Origin: Apteryx mantelli
Lineage: Eukaryota > Chordata > Aves > Apterygiformes > Apterygidae
Direction of reading: 5' to 3'
Assembly: GCF_036417845.1 (NCBI RefSeq)
Contig: NC_089990.1
Span: 4,848,001 to 4,912,000 of the forward strand
DNA length: 64,000 nt
The notes under the pieces: generated by a model
What the model was told of the DNA's origin: nothing
The model's database searches: none
What the model saw: the letters and a program-made list of their open reading frames with translations, nothing else
Made by a program: the position numbers and the translations under genes
Shown: one piece after another, positions 34,620 to 46,519 of the stretch
Layout: each line of letters begins with the position of its first letter
Position numbering within the stretch: the stretch's first letter is position 1

Positions 34620-35260
34620 GGATGCTATTAAATGTACAAGGCTTCTGCCTATTGCTTATCGACAGATTGTAAAATGAAGTGATTTTCTTTCAAGCTTGAA
34701 GGTCATTTCTGATACATGTCTCAGCACTAAACACAGGATCACTTCAAATTAAATGCCAAGAGCCAAAATGAAAAATTAAGAATGTTCATATGCTACAATT
34801 ACAAAAAACAAACAAATCAATAAAGGAAGCACATTTAATGAGACTCATAAATGTCAGAACATAACGTCAGGACATATCTATAGCCATGGCTGAGTAAGAC
34901 TTTACTCTGTGCGTGCCCATATTGCATGGCTGATAGACGGAGAGCAAAACTGAACCTCACTGACGCCCTTTATTTAAAATAATTGCTTCCAATACTTCGT
35001 GGAGTACAGCAAACTGGATGCATAATTAGACATCTCTCTTGGTGAAAAGTCAGTCTATAGACTTGGATGTCTCTCTATTTTTAACATCCCCAATGCCGTC
35101 TGGAGGTTATTCTAACCCCCAAAAGTAAGACAACTCTAGAGCAGCTTCAACAGGGCTAGGCCCTGAGGTTCAATTATCATGCCTGGTGTAATGTCATAAC
35201 TCATTACTTTTTAGAAATATAAATTTGTAATGTAATACAGCAGGCATAAATATTTTTGGC
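34620..35260. promoter_or_regulatory. Candidate conserved non-coding block
   Basis: AT-rich and free of tandem repeats apart from a short A/C-rich run at 34800-34825. Words include GATGCTATTAAATG near 34620, TTGCTTATCGACAG near 34650, CACATTTAATGAG near 34830, CCTTTATTTAAAATAATTGC near 34968 and GGATGCATAATTAGAC near 35017. The appearance is that of a developmental enhancer, inferred from motif density only. Confidence 0.35.
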
Positions 35261-37224
35261 ATTTCATGTCAGGGATTAGAGCACAATCAGAGCAGAGCTG
35301 TACTTGGAGCGGCCTTTTTGGAAACATCGATGCGACGCCTGCTCATTAAGAAGGCAGCCAACTGCCGGACATGGTTGATTGCATTGCTTTGTGTCTCCGG
35401 GAGGTATTTTTCTGATTCTACAAGCTGTAAAAACAGCCCCCACGAGTCTGAGTTCAGATTTTATGCTGCATCTGCACATTCCATTAGTGAAATAGGAAAT
35501 ATGCTATTACAGTAGGGAAGGTAGAATAGAATACTACTTTTTGCTTTATTACATTTATATACACTCATACAGCATGCACTGCAAAACTTTAATTAGCTGC
35601 TTGTAATGGATAGCGGGGTGTTTAGGGGTGAGTAGTATAAACACAGAGAGAAAACCATGTAACCTAAATTTAATTCTAGTATCACCACATTGGGTTTGGA
35701 GAATCCAGAAAGACTTTTGGAGATCCCTTGAATCTTGACTCTGTCCCATGTATTCCTGGGAAGCCGTGGCCTCTGTCTCTGTCCCTTCTGCAGGGCTCTG
35801 TGGGTGCTCACCAGGTGCAGAAGTAGTGAGCATGGGTTTGGCAGCCTTGGGGAAGGGCTGGAGCATTGCACTCATGCAAGCCATTGCTTGTAGAGAGCCC
35901 TTGTGCCCCTCTGTTGGGTTTTCATCGAAAGAAGCATTTGGAACTGCAGTGCACGGTATTCATGGGTCAGCTCACATTCCTCTCAAATGAGAGCGGCGAC
36001 TCGGAAAACCCTTTTCGAGAGTGCTAATGTGCTCTGCAAGATGGATGGGGAAATGCTTCGCATGCATAATGCATGCTCACCCCAAGGACAAAGCTGCAAG
36101 CAGTTTTGTAGGATGTTAGTGATGGGGACAAGATGGAAATTCCCACCTTGAATGCAGGTCTGTGATGCCATTTAATACTTGGTAAAGCCTGGGAGCTGAA
36201 AGGCTGGAGTTTCCTGGAGGCCTTGGCAGGCTGGGATGGCACACTGCCAGGATAGGTTTTGGCACAGTTCCCCAGACCCCATCTACATTTTAAGGGTAGA
36301 ACCTGCAGAAGGGCCTGCCCGAGCAAAGAATCTCAATATAATATTTGTGTCCAAATACATTCGAGAGTACTTTCATCCATTTACAGCAGACCTGAATTTG
36401 TCCCTGTCAGTTGATATGCAGGAAATAAGGGACCCCAGGTACCTGCGTTTTTTTTTCTCTGCTAGAGCTACACTAGACAATTTTTAGCCATCCTGAAAAA
36501 GCTCCATCTTTTTCTGGATAACACTTGCTGAGCTGCCACTAGAAACAAAAGAAGACGTTTCCCGCTGTTAGATGTGAGATGTCTTTAATCTCCCAGTGTG
36601 TGTGGGGATATTTGAACAGGAGCAGATGTGTATATACTACTGAACTGCAGAAAAACCTTTGGGCGAATCTCACCTATCCTGAAGGGTTGCAGCCAAAGCA
36701 GATTAGCTGTGGGATAGTGGAGCAGATTAGCAGATGGCCGGCACAGCTCCTGGCACTGTTCTGGGCTGGCAGCCCTGCCTGGTGTGGATGCTCGTGTGGG
36801 TGATGAGAGGGAGGAACAGCACGCTGCCATTTGGTGCATGAACATGCAGTGATGGTACTGTATGACTCCTGCCAAGGGTGCTATAAAACAGTGCTTTTTG
36901 GATTATATTAGCACAAACGGCCATGTGAGAAGACACCCTCCTCTCCTCCCCTGCTCCTGGCTGAGCTGCAGCCCTGCCAGCGGGGGCTTGGCGGGGGATA
37001 TTTTGTGATGGGGTGTTTCTGTTCCCCGGGCATCTACAGCCCCCAGGACCCCTCCTGGGCTTACGTATAAAACACAGGGCACAGAAGGCTTCTGGCCCTG
37101 ACCGGGAGGGGAAGGCAACAGCTTGCACTCGGATGTGAAATGCTGGGGTTGTGCTGCACTAGGGATGTCAGCAGATACCTGTGAAAGCTTCCTCGTAGGC
37201 AGCAGTGCTTGCATAGCCTGTGCA
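35261..37224. other. Non-coding stretch, no gene seen
   Basis: Mixed sequence. Frames at 35555-35884, 36024-36326 and 36727-37128 (minus) and several on the plus strand carry no recognisable domain. TATAAAA occurs at about 36881 without promoter context. No transposon was recognised before the CR1 tail at 37225. Confidence 0.6.
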
Positions 37225-37354
37225 GGCAGTTAAGGACAGGTTAAACGAATATCTTGCAGACCAAGGTAGAGCTGATCCAGCCCGAGGCAAGAAAATGTGC
37301 GAGATGGCCTTGCAAAGCCCCTTCCAGCCCTGTTTTCTATGGCTCTGTGAATCT
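37225..37354 (+). mobile_element. CR1 LINE 3'-end fragment
   Basis: The sequence follows the known 3' region of sauropsid CR1 retrotransposons in order: TTAAGGACAGGTTAAACGAATATCTTGCAG (near 37229), then GAGCTGATCCAGCCCGAGGCA, then GAGATGGCCTTGCAA, then CCCCTTCCAGCCCTGTTTTCTATGG ending in CTCTGTGAATCT. The CR1 family normally ends in a short ATTCTATGAT-type repeat, here decayed. It is a 5'-truncated, non-coding, old copy, which is the usual fate of CR1. Short matching words are given only as landmarks. Confidence 0.75.
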
Positions 37355-38439
37355 ATCCTTTCCGCTTGCCCAGTGCGTGCCCATGGCTCTGCCTGCTCTC
37401 ACTGGGCTCGTGCACAGCATGCTCAGCCCAAGGTGACTGTTCAGGGCAGGGTAGGTCTTAGAGGAGTAAATCCGGGGGCAAAGCACCTGCACTGGGCGTT
37501 AGGAGCATGGCGATGCATGCTCAGATGTGAACTTCTGGGCTAGCCAGACGCAATGGTTCAGAGCTTGTGCTTAGAAAAGCTGCGAGTGACTGCTGCTCTT
37601 CACGCTTAGTCACCATCTGAATGACTCAGCTGAGGAGTCAGCTTGCCGCCTCAGAGTGGTTTGCCACCTTGTTGAATGGACCAGCTAATTTCCTCCCGCG
37701 TAGACATGTGGCTTTGTATGCCAGGGAGCATCAATGAGCTCTAATTAACCAAGTTCGTTCTGCAGCAACCTCAGTCTGCTTTGAAGTCCCCTTTCCTTTG
37801 TCCTTCAGAAATCCCCCTTACTTCGCTGGGACGCCTAGTCAAGCCATGCGGTGTGCTGCATCAGCTGCAGATAATTGGAGATGTAATCCAAATTCCATTA
37901 CTGTTGTCTGCAATATGGACTCGCTAATTCTCCCTGTTTCACCCCAGGTTGGAGAACCTTTTGTTTGTCCTCAGAACTTTTATCGTACCAGAAATACAAA
38001 CGTTTGCTCTCACCGCCATGGCAGAAAGATGTTGTGTTCAGTTATGGAGAAATGCTGCGTAGGTGGTTGGTCTGTAATAGAAGAAAACTGGGGTCCTAAA
38101 CACCCAGTAGGACAATAACAGTCTCCCCTCCTTCTTGAGGGTGAGTTGGGGGAGAGACTCCAGAGCTGGAGAAGGGGCAGAGCTCCCTTGGGCTGCTTGG
38201 ATCCAGCCTTCTCCTGCTGGAGAAAGAACCTGTATGAAAACTGAAATCTGGCTCCACGTGCCATTTTCAAACAGTTGGATCCATGGTTTGGTTCAGGGCC
38301 TGAATGCTGTTCAGTTCTTTTCTTTCTTTTTGGTGGCTGTTTTTGTGGACTTTAAGGTGCAGATGTATTTCCCCCCCTGCCCCCCTTGCTGCTTAATGTT
38401 GCCAGAAGCAAAACAGTTTTTGATGAATTCACTGTTTTG
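37355..38439. other. Non-coding stretch, no gene seen
   Basis: Mixed sequence after the CR1 tail. The plus-strand frame at 37798-38118 (106 codons, alternative start) has several cysteines but no recognisable domain or splice context. A C-rich run lies at 38370-38386. Nothing further was seen. Confidence 0.6.
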
Positions 38440-39250
38440 AAGCGAGCATGCTAAGACCGATGATAGGCTGTTGCTAGCAGCTAGATTCAATTTTACCTCC
38501 TATGAAATACAGATTTCATAAAACGTTTTGCGACTTAGCTGAGCTGTTTCAATTTTTTTAATTCAGTTTTGAAAAAATGTTTTAGCTGCTTCAGCTAGTC
38601 AATTTTCTCGCCTTTTTGACCTTTAAATTCAATCAGTTGTGTCCAAATTAGTTGGCACAGAACAAAAATGCAATACTAGAAATATAGCTGCCTTGCAGAA
38701 GGAACAGGCAAAATTTTGTACCAACCTGGAGCAAGCTTGCTTTCCTTAGTGGCTTTATTCCAGCTTGTACTGACTGAACCGAAAGCAAAAGGTGGCTGTT
38801 TATTGTGTTGCCAAATTACATATAAATGCTGTATAAATTATTTCCTTGCAGAACATCACTCTTTACATGCAGAAATGTTTACGTGGTAAATTGAATATAT
38901 AGCAGAGATACTGTGATGCTAAACTTCTAGGCATTTGCACTGGCATTCGCAACATGCAGTTGTCTTGAAAGGTGATGCACCTTCAAGTCTTTGCATCTCA
39001 TTGTTTCTGCATGGCACATTTGTCGTACTTCTAGGTAGTTATAAAAGTGCCTATAATGGATCAATAAGGTCATATTAGATATATGATCAAATAAGCACTG
39101 TGCCACAAAGATGTGTTCAGACTGTAAATCATGAGAAAATGCATCTCAATTCTACTTTCATTAAAGATATTGCAAGGAAAAATTCAGGTATCTACAAATC
39201 AAGAGCTGTAGATGCCTATGGGGAGGGGGAATGAACGTTATTTTCCATCT
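38440..39250. promoter_or_regulatory. Candidate conserved non-coding block
   Basis: About 800 bases of AT-rich sequence with only a short T7 run near 38553. Words include TTTTTTTAATTCAG near 38552, TCCAAATTAGTTGGC near 38642, AAATTACATATAAATGC near 38812, ATATGATCAAATAAGC near 39080 and CATCTAATTACTTGAC near 39246. The motif density suggests regulatory DNA. Conservation not tested. Confidence 0.33.
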
Positions 39251-40771
39251 AATTACTTGACTGAAGATTGAGGTTTAAAATCCCATTTCCCACCCCAGAA
39301 GGGGTGTTCCTGGCCCAAATCCAAGCTGAAGAGTGTGATTCTGCATACCAAGATGCCCCTGCTGCTACAGCCGAATACTCCTCTCAATGGCTTGTCCCGA
39401 AACTATTGTGCAGTATTGGTTTGGCAAGACTCAGCCCCGCGGGTGGGTGATGTGACGCAGGATGGGAGCAACGTGGGGACGCTTTGCCAGCCCTTCAGAG
39501 CCTTTGCCACGGACCCCGGGGCTGTGGACTGGGGGACCGAGGGTCTGACCATGCCAGGCCATTACCCCCTCTCTACGATCAGCATGTGCAAACCCTGGGG
39601 CGTAAAGGGGGGACGTGGCTAGGGACTGGCTCTGACCTCCTCTCTAGTCCCGGACCCCAGCAGGAGCATAGGGAAAAGCTCCATAAATTGACAGATAATG
39701 GACTTCACAGTGGAAGCCCTTGAGGGTTAGAAATGGAAACACTAAGAGAAAAACTCTGCTCTATTTTAAATTGCATTTGTTAGTTTTCTGTGCAATTCCG
39801 AGTTCAAAGACGAAATGTTAATTTGCAAAATAGCAGTCTTGTGCACAAGGGTTGTATCGCCGGGATTATATTGTTGCCGCAAGGATTTGGTCGCTTAAGC
39901 ACTGGGGACTTGGAAGCCCAGCTGTGAGGAGTCTGCACTGCTCTGCTGATTTATGGAGAAGCAAGGGAAGTAGTGAACTAGGCAAGACAAGGGGTAAGAC
40001 AACAAATATTTCAGATTTTCCCTCCAAAGAGTAGCAATTTATTGAACATTTAAAGCTCCTAATTTAGTATATAAAACAATCTCTTTCTTTCTCTCCCCCT
40101 CTCTGTCTTTTAATAAGGTTTCTAGAGTAAAGTAAAGGTGTGAATTCAGTCAGGCTCTCCTCGGAGGATTAAGGCAAACTGTGTGAGTTGCATTTAATTC
40201 AATTAATCTTTCCAGATAGTTCCTAAATCATGTCATCAATCTATTTGATTCCACAAGCATAATCCTGAACATGCAGCTGCCTGGCGCAATAAGCCAGGGA
40301 GCCTCTTGGTTGCATTCAAGGGAAATAAATTTAATTATAAACACGTAGAGTCGAACGTATCCTGAATTTGGAATTCAGTGTCTTGTCAGCCTTCCAGCTG
40401 AGAACACCATCAAACTTTTATAGGAAAGCAGACTCTGCCCTGAATTTATATGTACTGGTGAGCACGTTAACCAAAGGAAAGCAGAAAAACTGTTTTCTTT
40501 TTTTTAATGTTTTTGAACTTAAAGTTTCTTTCATCTTCCAGTAGAAGTATCCATGGTGGTAAACAAAGCCAGGAGCGTGTGGTATTAGAACTCGTTGGAA
40601 AAGGGAGAAATATTAATTAAAAAAAAATCCTACCAGGTCTAGATAGTCACAGCATCACATTTAAAAATAATCAAGGCTGTAGTATTAATAGAGGTATATG
40701 GGGTGCAACAAGCCATTGCCTGCCCTGGTGTGCTGCCCAGAAACCTGATTTCTTGCTGTATTTCATATTTC
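39251..40771. other. Non-coding stretch with CT-rich tract
   Basis: A C/T-rich tract lies at 40081-40111, ending before TAATAAGG. The 40170-40380 part is AT-rich with CATTTAATTCAATTAATC near 40191 and AAATTTAATTATAAAC near 40327, and could be an enhancer. An A9 run lies at 40619-40627. The frames at 39268-39723 have no recognisable domain. Confidence 0.55.
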
Positions 40772-40784
40772 GGGGGGGGGGGGG
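40772..40784. repeat. G13 homopolymer
   Basis: Thirteen consecutive G residues in otherwise mixed sequence. It is quadruplex-prone and of uncertain true length. Confidence 0.9.
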
Positions 40785-43039
40785 TGTCCCTTTTGGTGCC
40801 GGTTATTCCTCAGTGATTCCACGGAGGACCTGACGTTGGTGGCCAAGGGTGTCCCTCTGCCGGTGGTCTGGTCCTATGTGGTCACCTCTTTTTTTATCAT
40901 CTTTATGCAAAGGCGGGGAAGCAGCATCCACCCACGGCAGTGGGAGCCTCGCGGGGTGCTGCGTGCCAGTTTGGGCACTGCAGCCCACTTTCCACATTCA
41001 TCAAAATCACACTGTCCTCTTCCGATGTTTTCTTGCAGAAAGTGTTCCAGTCTAGGGAGTCAAAATTACTTTTCGGTTTAAAATGTGAGTTTTTTCTCGT
41101 TCAAAAAAATTGAAATAGTGTTTTCTTGTTCTTCCAGGTTTAAATTGAGAGTCCCGGCATGGAGCAGCAGGGGTGCGAGCTGCTGAGCGCTGGCACCCGC
41201 TCCGCGAGTGCCGGCCCCAGGGTATGCACAGGGAGCTGAGCGACAGCTTCCAGCGTCCTCAGAACAAGGTATCTGTATTAGCATCCTATTGATCGTAAAT
41301 GCATAATGGGGAAAAACTATTCTGCTAATAGCTCTATTTAGTTCAGGTTGAATTTTTAATCTTTGGTTTTTTGCAGGCTTAATTATGAAAGCCAGTTTCA
41401 CATTCATCAGGGTGTTTCACGCTAGCTTTGGTCCTTCTTGGGAAGACAACAGACATCTACGTGGCAGTTTTCCAGCAAGCTGCCAGCTCCCACCTACCGA
41501 TCTGGCTTTCCCCATCTTCTAGAGTTTGTGTTGAGCCATGTATTTCTAATGTTGCAACAAAAGGTTTAATTTACAACCAAAGCAAAGTTGTGCTAGTCTT
41601 GAATGCTTGCTCGTTCCTCGGGGAACCGAGGAAAACTATGGAACTATAAAAGGAAGCAAACAGAAAAGCTCTAGAGGGAAGGACAAATCTCAGGGGGGGG
41701 AAAAGGTCACTTTCTCCTGTATGTAATATTTGATATGCTACTTTCCCGTACAGCCTACCAAATTTTCTTGGCCTATTACATTTTAATTTAGGTTGTGACT
41801 GCTTTTGCCAAGTGCCCTTTTAAATGTGCTTATAATGCAGAGGAGGAGTAGGAAATAGCGAGAGGAAATTATCTGTTCATCACTCCATTGCAACCTTGTG
41901 CATGAACTGGAAAAATCTCAGTTTAACTCGGAGGAAAGTGGATAGGAGAGACTCAGCAACACTTATTGGCTTTTCTCAATATGTGGCATTCAGGTACACG
42001 GTTATTTTGGTTAATATTTTATTAAAGGTTTCCCTGTGCTTGCCTTGGGGCGATTGCGGGCATGGACTGCAAGGGGAGGGGAGCCGCCATGGGGAGGGAT
42101 AGGCACGTGCACACCTGCATCAGGCTCCTGTATTTTTGTCTCTGGACACTTGGTAGTTTCCCAGGAAGAGTTAAATTTTCACAGGTGAAACGTTCATGGT
42201 ACTTTTTGCTGAAGTTTTTACTGAAATTATTTTTACTAAAATTCTAGAATATATTTTATTTACCGGAAACTTGATATTAGTAATGAAAACTAGGCTCTGA
42301 GTATTTCAAAGCTGATCTCAAAAGTATTCTCATAAGCATCTCAGTAAAACAATCATTATAGCTGCAGAAATATTTTCTGTTACAAACTTTTGTATCCCAA
42401 TTAATACAAAGTCTTTTTCTAAACTCTAGCTGATAAGGCATCTTTGTTTCTATAAGTGCATAAAGTTAAAAGTAGTATATATTAAGGTAAAGATGTTACT
42501 ATTGATGGTAATTAAACCCCTAGACTAAAATTTGTTAATCTTAAAAACAGAAAGGAGGAGCAGGCAGTGTTTCTGCAGGGAGAAGTCTGGGAGAAATGTC
42601 CCGTGCTAGATAGATTCCATCGTCACTACGTTCTGCTGTGTGTTTTCCTGAAGATAATTGATTAAATGAAATAGCTGTGGGCTCTGCTCACCCAAAGGCT
42701 AGTCAGAAGGTCAGTCCTTCGGGGGGACGGGGTCTTTTCTAGGGAGAGAGGAACAAATAGTTGGTGAAAGCGAGTGAACCGCTGAGCTCCCCGCGCCACG
42801 GTGCAAGATGTGACTGCAAAACCAGGGGCTTCCCGCGGCCAGCGCACGAGGGTTTTGTGCCTTTTGGCACTGTGCCATGATGATACAGAGGGTTGCAGCT
42901 GAACGTGGAGGCATTGCTGGAGATGTTGTTCGTGTGGCATCTTCACCCTGACTCTTGGGTGAAGGCAGCAGAAAGCTGGAAATGAAACATGGGCTTCTTC
43001 AGCTCAAACCGAAAAAAATCGAGTAGCTTAGAAAAAAAT
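40785..43039. other. Non-coding stretch, AT-rich in its second half
   Basis: The 40800-41240 part is mixed with short frames lacking recognisable domains. From 41720 the sequence becomes AT-rich. The 42240-42540 part has TAATGAAAACTAGG near 42281, CCCAATTAATAC near 42395 and ATGGTAATTAAACC near 42507. A G8 run lies at 41693-41700. From 42690 to 42960 it is GC-richer with several CpG. No gene was recognised. Confidence 0.58.
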
Positions 43040-43190
43040 TGTTCAATGCATTAAGAGATGCGAAGAAAAGTAAGCCTTTAATTGCCTATATACACCAGTG
43101 CTGGGAAAGTGCCAAACAAGCACAGACTGTCTGCTGCCACGGAATTGCTCTAGCTGGTGGCACAGAAACTTGGTGGGAAGGCACAGAAGT
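43040..43190 (+). mobile_element. CR1 LINE fragment, start of endonuclease region
   Basis: The plus-strand frame reads ALAGGTETWWEG near 43148-43183. The TETWW motif is characteristic of the apurinic-type endonuclease at the start of CR1 ORF2, and the upstream text (ACACCAGTGCTGGGAAAGTGCC then AACAAGCAC) follows the CR1 layout ahead of that motif. After about 43190 the similarity fades. There is no reverse transcriptase, so the copy is inactive debris. Confidence 0.65.
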
Positions 43191-43208
43191 TACAACCAGT
43201 TGTAACTT
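43187..43208. repeat. 22-base inverted repeat
   Basis: AAGTTACAAC and GTTGTAACTT are perfect 10-base arms around CA. The structure lies just past the CR1 endonuclease fragment, where similarity to CR1 is lost. It might mark a rearrangement point or be chance. Confidence 0.6.
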
Positions 43209-44330
43209 AGTTTGTAAATCAGTTGTGGTGGAATTCGGGAAGGCAAAAGAGCCAGGTGTCATCTGAAGGTAGTGCCGAAGCCAGGGAGCCGATGGCCAAT
43301 GCAGACCCTGGTGTCCCACAGCGGGACGAGGGGCTTGGAGGTTCCCTATTGCAATTCCCATGGAGGAGGCCGAGTTAGCATGAGGGACTTCAACCTGACT
43401 GAGAGATGGAGGTCTCAGGCTGCCAGTGCTGAAACGTCCTTGAAATATTTCATAATTATAGACGGCAATCTCCTAGCTGCAAAAGTGTTACTTTCAGCAC
43501 GGGAGAATTGTTTACTTGACCTTCTTCTGGCAGGAGGAGAGGAAAGATGCCTTTCTACAGACTGAGAATTGGTGATTTGCCTGAGTACAAATGATGCTGG
43601 CCAGGCTGTATTGCTGTGTGCAAGGAAGCCAGGTCCCAGACAGGAGCATAAGAATTGCTTTAAAAATGCCAATTCCGCTGCCTGGAAACAATTAAGAGCA
43701 AAAAAGCTGTGGAGGGGCTGAACGGTAACTGGAGATGTCAAAAAGAACGAGGACTTGCATTAACGCCGCAGGCAGTATCGGCAATCCAGCACCTGGAAAG
43801 GAAGGCAAATTGGGTTTAAAAACCCCAGCGTGGGTTGTTTTTGGCAGCTGCGCCGCAGCCGGCGGTGGGAGGATGCGAGGGGTGACGTGCCCTTGCAGCA
43901 CCTCTAGGGCTGCCAAAGCCGGCTCCTCCGGCGCAGCCTTTACCGCCTTCCTGGCGGAGGGGAGTTCGGTAGCGGCGGGCGCTGCAGTCTGGTCGACTAA
44001 GTATAATAAGATCCAGTGGAAACTGAAGCTAGCTCGAGCTGGAAATAAAGCAGTGCTTTTCTGGAGTGAGGAAAATTAACTCTGGAAATGATTTAGAGAG
44101 ACTTGTGGTTGAGTCATTATTACAGGCGATTTTCCCCCTCGAGACCAGATTTTTCCCTCTGAGATCTATGCTCTGGTTCACATGGCGATTGGACTCGTGG
44201 CAGGAGTTAAAGCGGGAGGCTTCTGGCTGGCCGAGGCCGGGTGATGCGTGGGATAATCACAGTGGTTCCCTCTGGCTTTGTAATTGCTGCTTCTCTGAAG
44301 ACATCTACTGAAGCTGGTATTTCATTTTCT
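43209..44330. other. Non-coding stretch with CpG-rich patch
   Basis: CpG is raised at 43840-44000 (about 18 CpG in 170 bases by eye), making a small orphan CpG patch. The frames at 43272-43565 and 43735-44079 have no recognisable domain. No transposon was recognised beyond the CR1 fragment on the left. Confidence 0.55.
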
Positions 44331-46519
44331 TCTGCACCTCCCTGTTTACATTTAAAATAAGTAACGTGTTTAGGAGCAATAATATTGCATGACAAAATCT
44401 TCTTTAGATGGAAATGAAACTAAGTCAAAACGCAATCCATAATAGAAGGATGTTTTCCTGATACACTTGGATAATACACCACAGGCAAACTTTTAGGTAT
44501 CTTGTTATGTTGTTGCTTGGGCTTTAATTATTGCTAACAACCCTGCCCTTAATGTCATGTAAAATTACCTTTCTCCTCAAGTTTATCTCTGTTCTCTTGC
44601 AGATAGCGGCATGCTAATTAGTGCTTCTACTGGCAATCACTGCTTCAAAAGGGGTGAGAAGTTTGTCTTTAGGAGGGCTTCGAAGCACATGGAGAGGACT
44701 GATCTCTTCAGTGCATATTTAACAGGAGACTGTGCTGCAGAGAAAACCAGCGGGGAGAAAGCCACAAAGCTGGGGTATGGGCTTCGGCAGAAGTAGAAAA
44801 GAAAGATGGAAAAAAGAAGCTTCAAGCGGTGTCAGGCATGCTATGGACACGCAGCCGGATGAAAGCAGCTGCGACCCGTTGCTCGGGATGGCAATGCTCC
44901 CGAAATGTCCAAGCAGCTCTGTGCGGAGGGCAGTTGCTAAAGGCTTCGATACCGAGCATCTTTGCTGCAGCCGGGCTGGCGCGTGGAGGCAGTCGCACGC
45001 CCACGGACTGAGTCATCCGCGAGGAAACCGCGTGGTTTGCGGGATGGGGAGGAGGAGGAGCTCGAATGCGCCTCCGAGGCTTCCCTCTGTGCAAACAGGG
45101 AACAGTAAATGCTTGTTTTTAGCTGGAGCGAAGTGCGATCCCTTGGTATCCTGCTGCATTAAGTTAACACGACAGGTCAGCTTGCAGCACCGGCTCATTG
45201 CAGGGGGAACTGGCTGGAAGAACTCGCTTGGAGCGGAGATCTCTGCAAGTCCTGCAAAAGGCCTGGTCTTCTGCCCCGTTTTGAGTGGGCTCCTTTCTGC
45301 CCGTGACATTTTAGCCTAGGAATAGCGTGCATAGTTAAATCCTCCTCCATGCTTCATCCTGCTACTTTCATGGCAAGAGAAGAGGCGTAAATCAACTCCT
45401 ACCCCCTTCCCACGTCTGAGACGATTCTCTTCTGCTTAGTAAGCCCCTGCGTAGCCTCTGAAGAGGTATGTGCAAAGGGAACGGCGCTCCCGAGGCTTGG
45501 CAGAGCAGGGCTAGCTTCAGAGAGGGCTTTGCACCGAGACGCTCATCAGCGGCACGGCAGGGATGGCAAATCAGCCGCGAGGCAGTCGATTTGCCAGCCG
45601 ATGGAGGCTACAACTAAGTGTAGCACCTGCAAGGCTGCAAAAAGGCGTCCCTACCTGCGAGGTGGGAGCTCTTGCTCCTGCTCCCCGTGGGGCTGAGCAC
45701 GCCTGGGACCACGCGGGACGCTGGGTGGGCAGAGGGGCTCGGGGAACCCGGGCTCCCTCGCTGCCAACTCGACTGAGCGCCGGCTGCGACGTTCGCCTGT
45801 CGTTTCTGCAGCCCCTGCCCTAAGTTCTAGGCTCTCCTTCCTCCTTTCCCCATGCTTCATGTCGCAAAAATGTGCCTGCGCTTTGGCCTTTCTCCCGCTC
45901 GTGGAGCGGGACCAGAGTGCAAGTCTGCGGCGTTGGCAGCACCCAGCACGTGCGATGCTGGCAGGCAAACAGGGTGACTTGCTCCAAAGCAGGTGGCTCT
46001 TGCTCCCACCTCCAAATACTCTCCCTCCCTCCCCAGCAGTGTAGGGACAACACTTCTGGAGAAGGATCTTTGTTAGCGTTATCATCAGTCGTAATGAATG
46101 CGTTTCCATTCCCATCACCAAAAAAACTTCAGTGCCTGGTAAGTCGCATTGTTCTCACTTATGCTCAGAGCTAATTGATTCCCTGTGTTTATTTTCCCAT
46201 GAGCGGAAAAGCATTGCTCATGGCTGAGGAGAAGCTTCCTCCACCCTCAGCCCTACTCATCCTCCTCCTCCATGGGGCCTTTCCTCCCTTTCCCCCTTAG
46301 CTCTGTGTGGTCGGCCGGAGGAGATGTGGGGAGGCCACGGTTCCCACGGCGGCCCGTGCTGACACCGGCTCCTGCCAAACTCCCCCAGTTATTTAGAGAA
46401 GAAAAAGTGCCTTTCTGCTTGTTTTCCTTACAAAAAGGATCATGCCTCAGTTTCCCTCTTTCAGCTGAAAGATGAGGTGATGGGGCTGGAAAGGCAGGAG
46501 CAAGGCCAGAGCCGGTATA
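44331..46519. other. Non-coding stretch with acceptor-like site and CpG patches
   Basis: The 44340-44600 part is AT-rich. A pyrimidine tract ending in TTGCAG at 44570-44602 is a strong splice-acceptor match and is discussed as a hypothetical exon. CpG-rich patches lie at 44840-45100 and 45660-45830. Frames up to 195 codons (44732-45319) overlap others on both strands and show no recognisable domain. Confidence 0.5.
46443..46490 (+). mobile_element. Possible L2/MIR-like remnant
   Basis: TGCCTCAGTTTCCCTC followed by AAAGATGAGGTGATGGGGCTGG matches the order of words near L2/MIR 3' regions, where a TCAGTTTCC word precedes AAAATGAGG. Only about 45 bases match and the upstream part is not recognisable. 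Confidence 0.35.

Noticed and set aside
44732..45319. 195-codon plus-strand frame
   Set aside because: No recognisable domain, overlaps minus-strand frames and lies in a CpG-raised patch. Chance is the simpler explanation.
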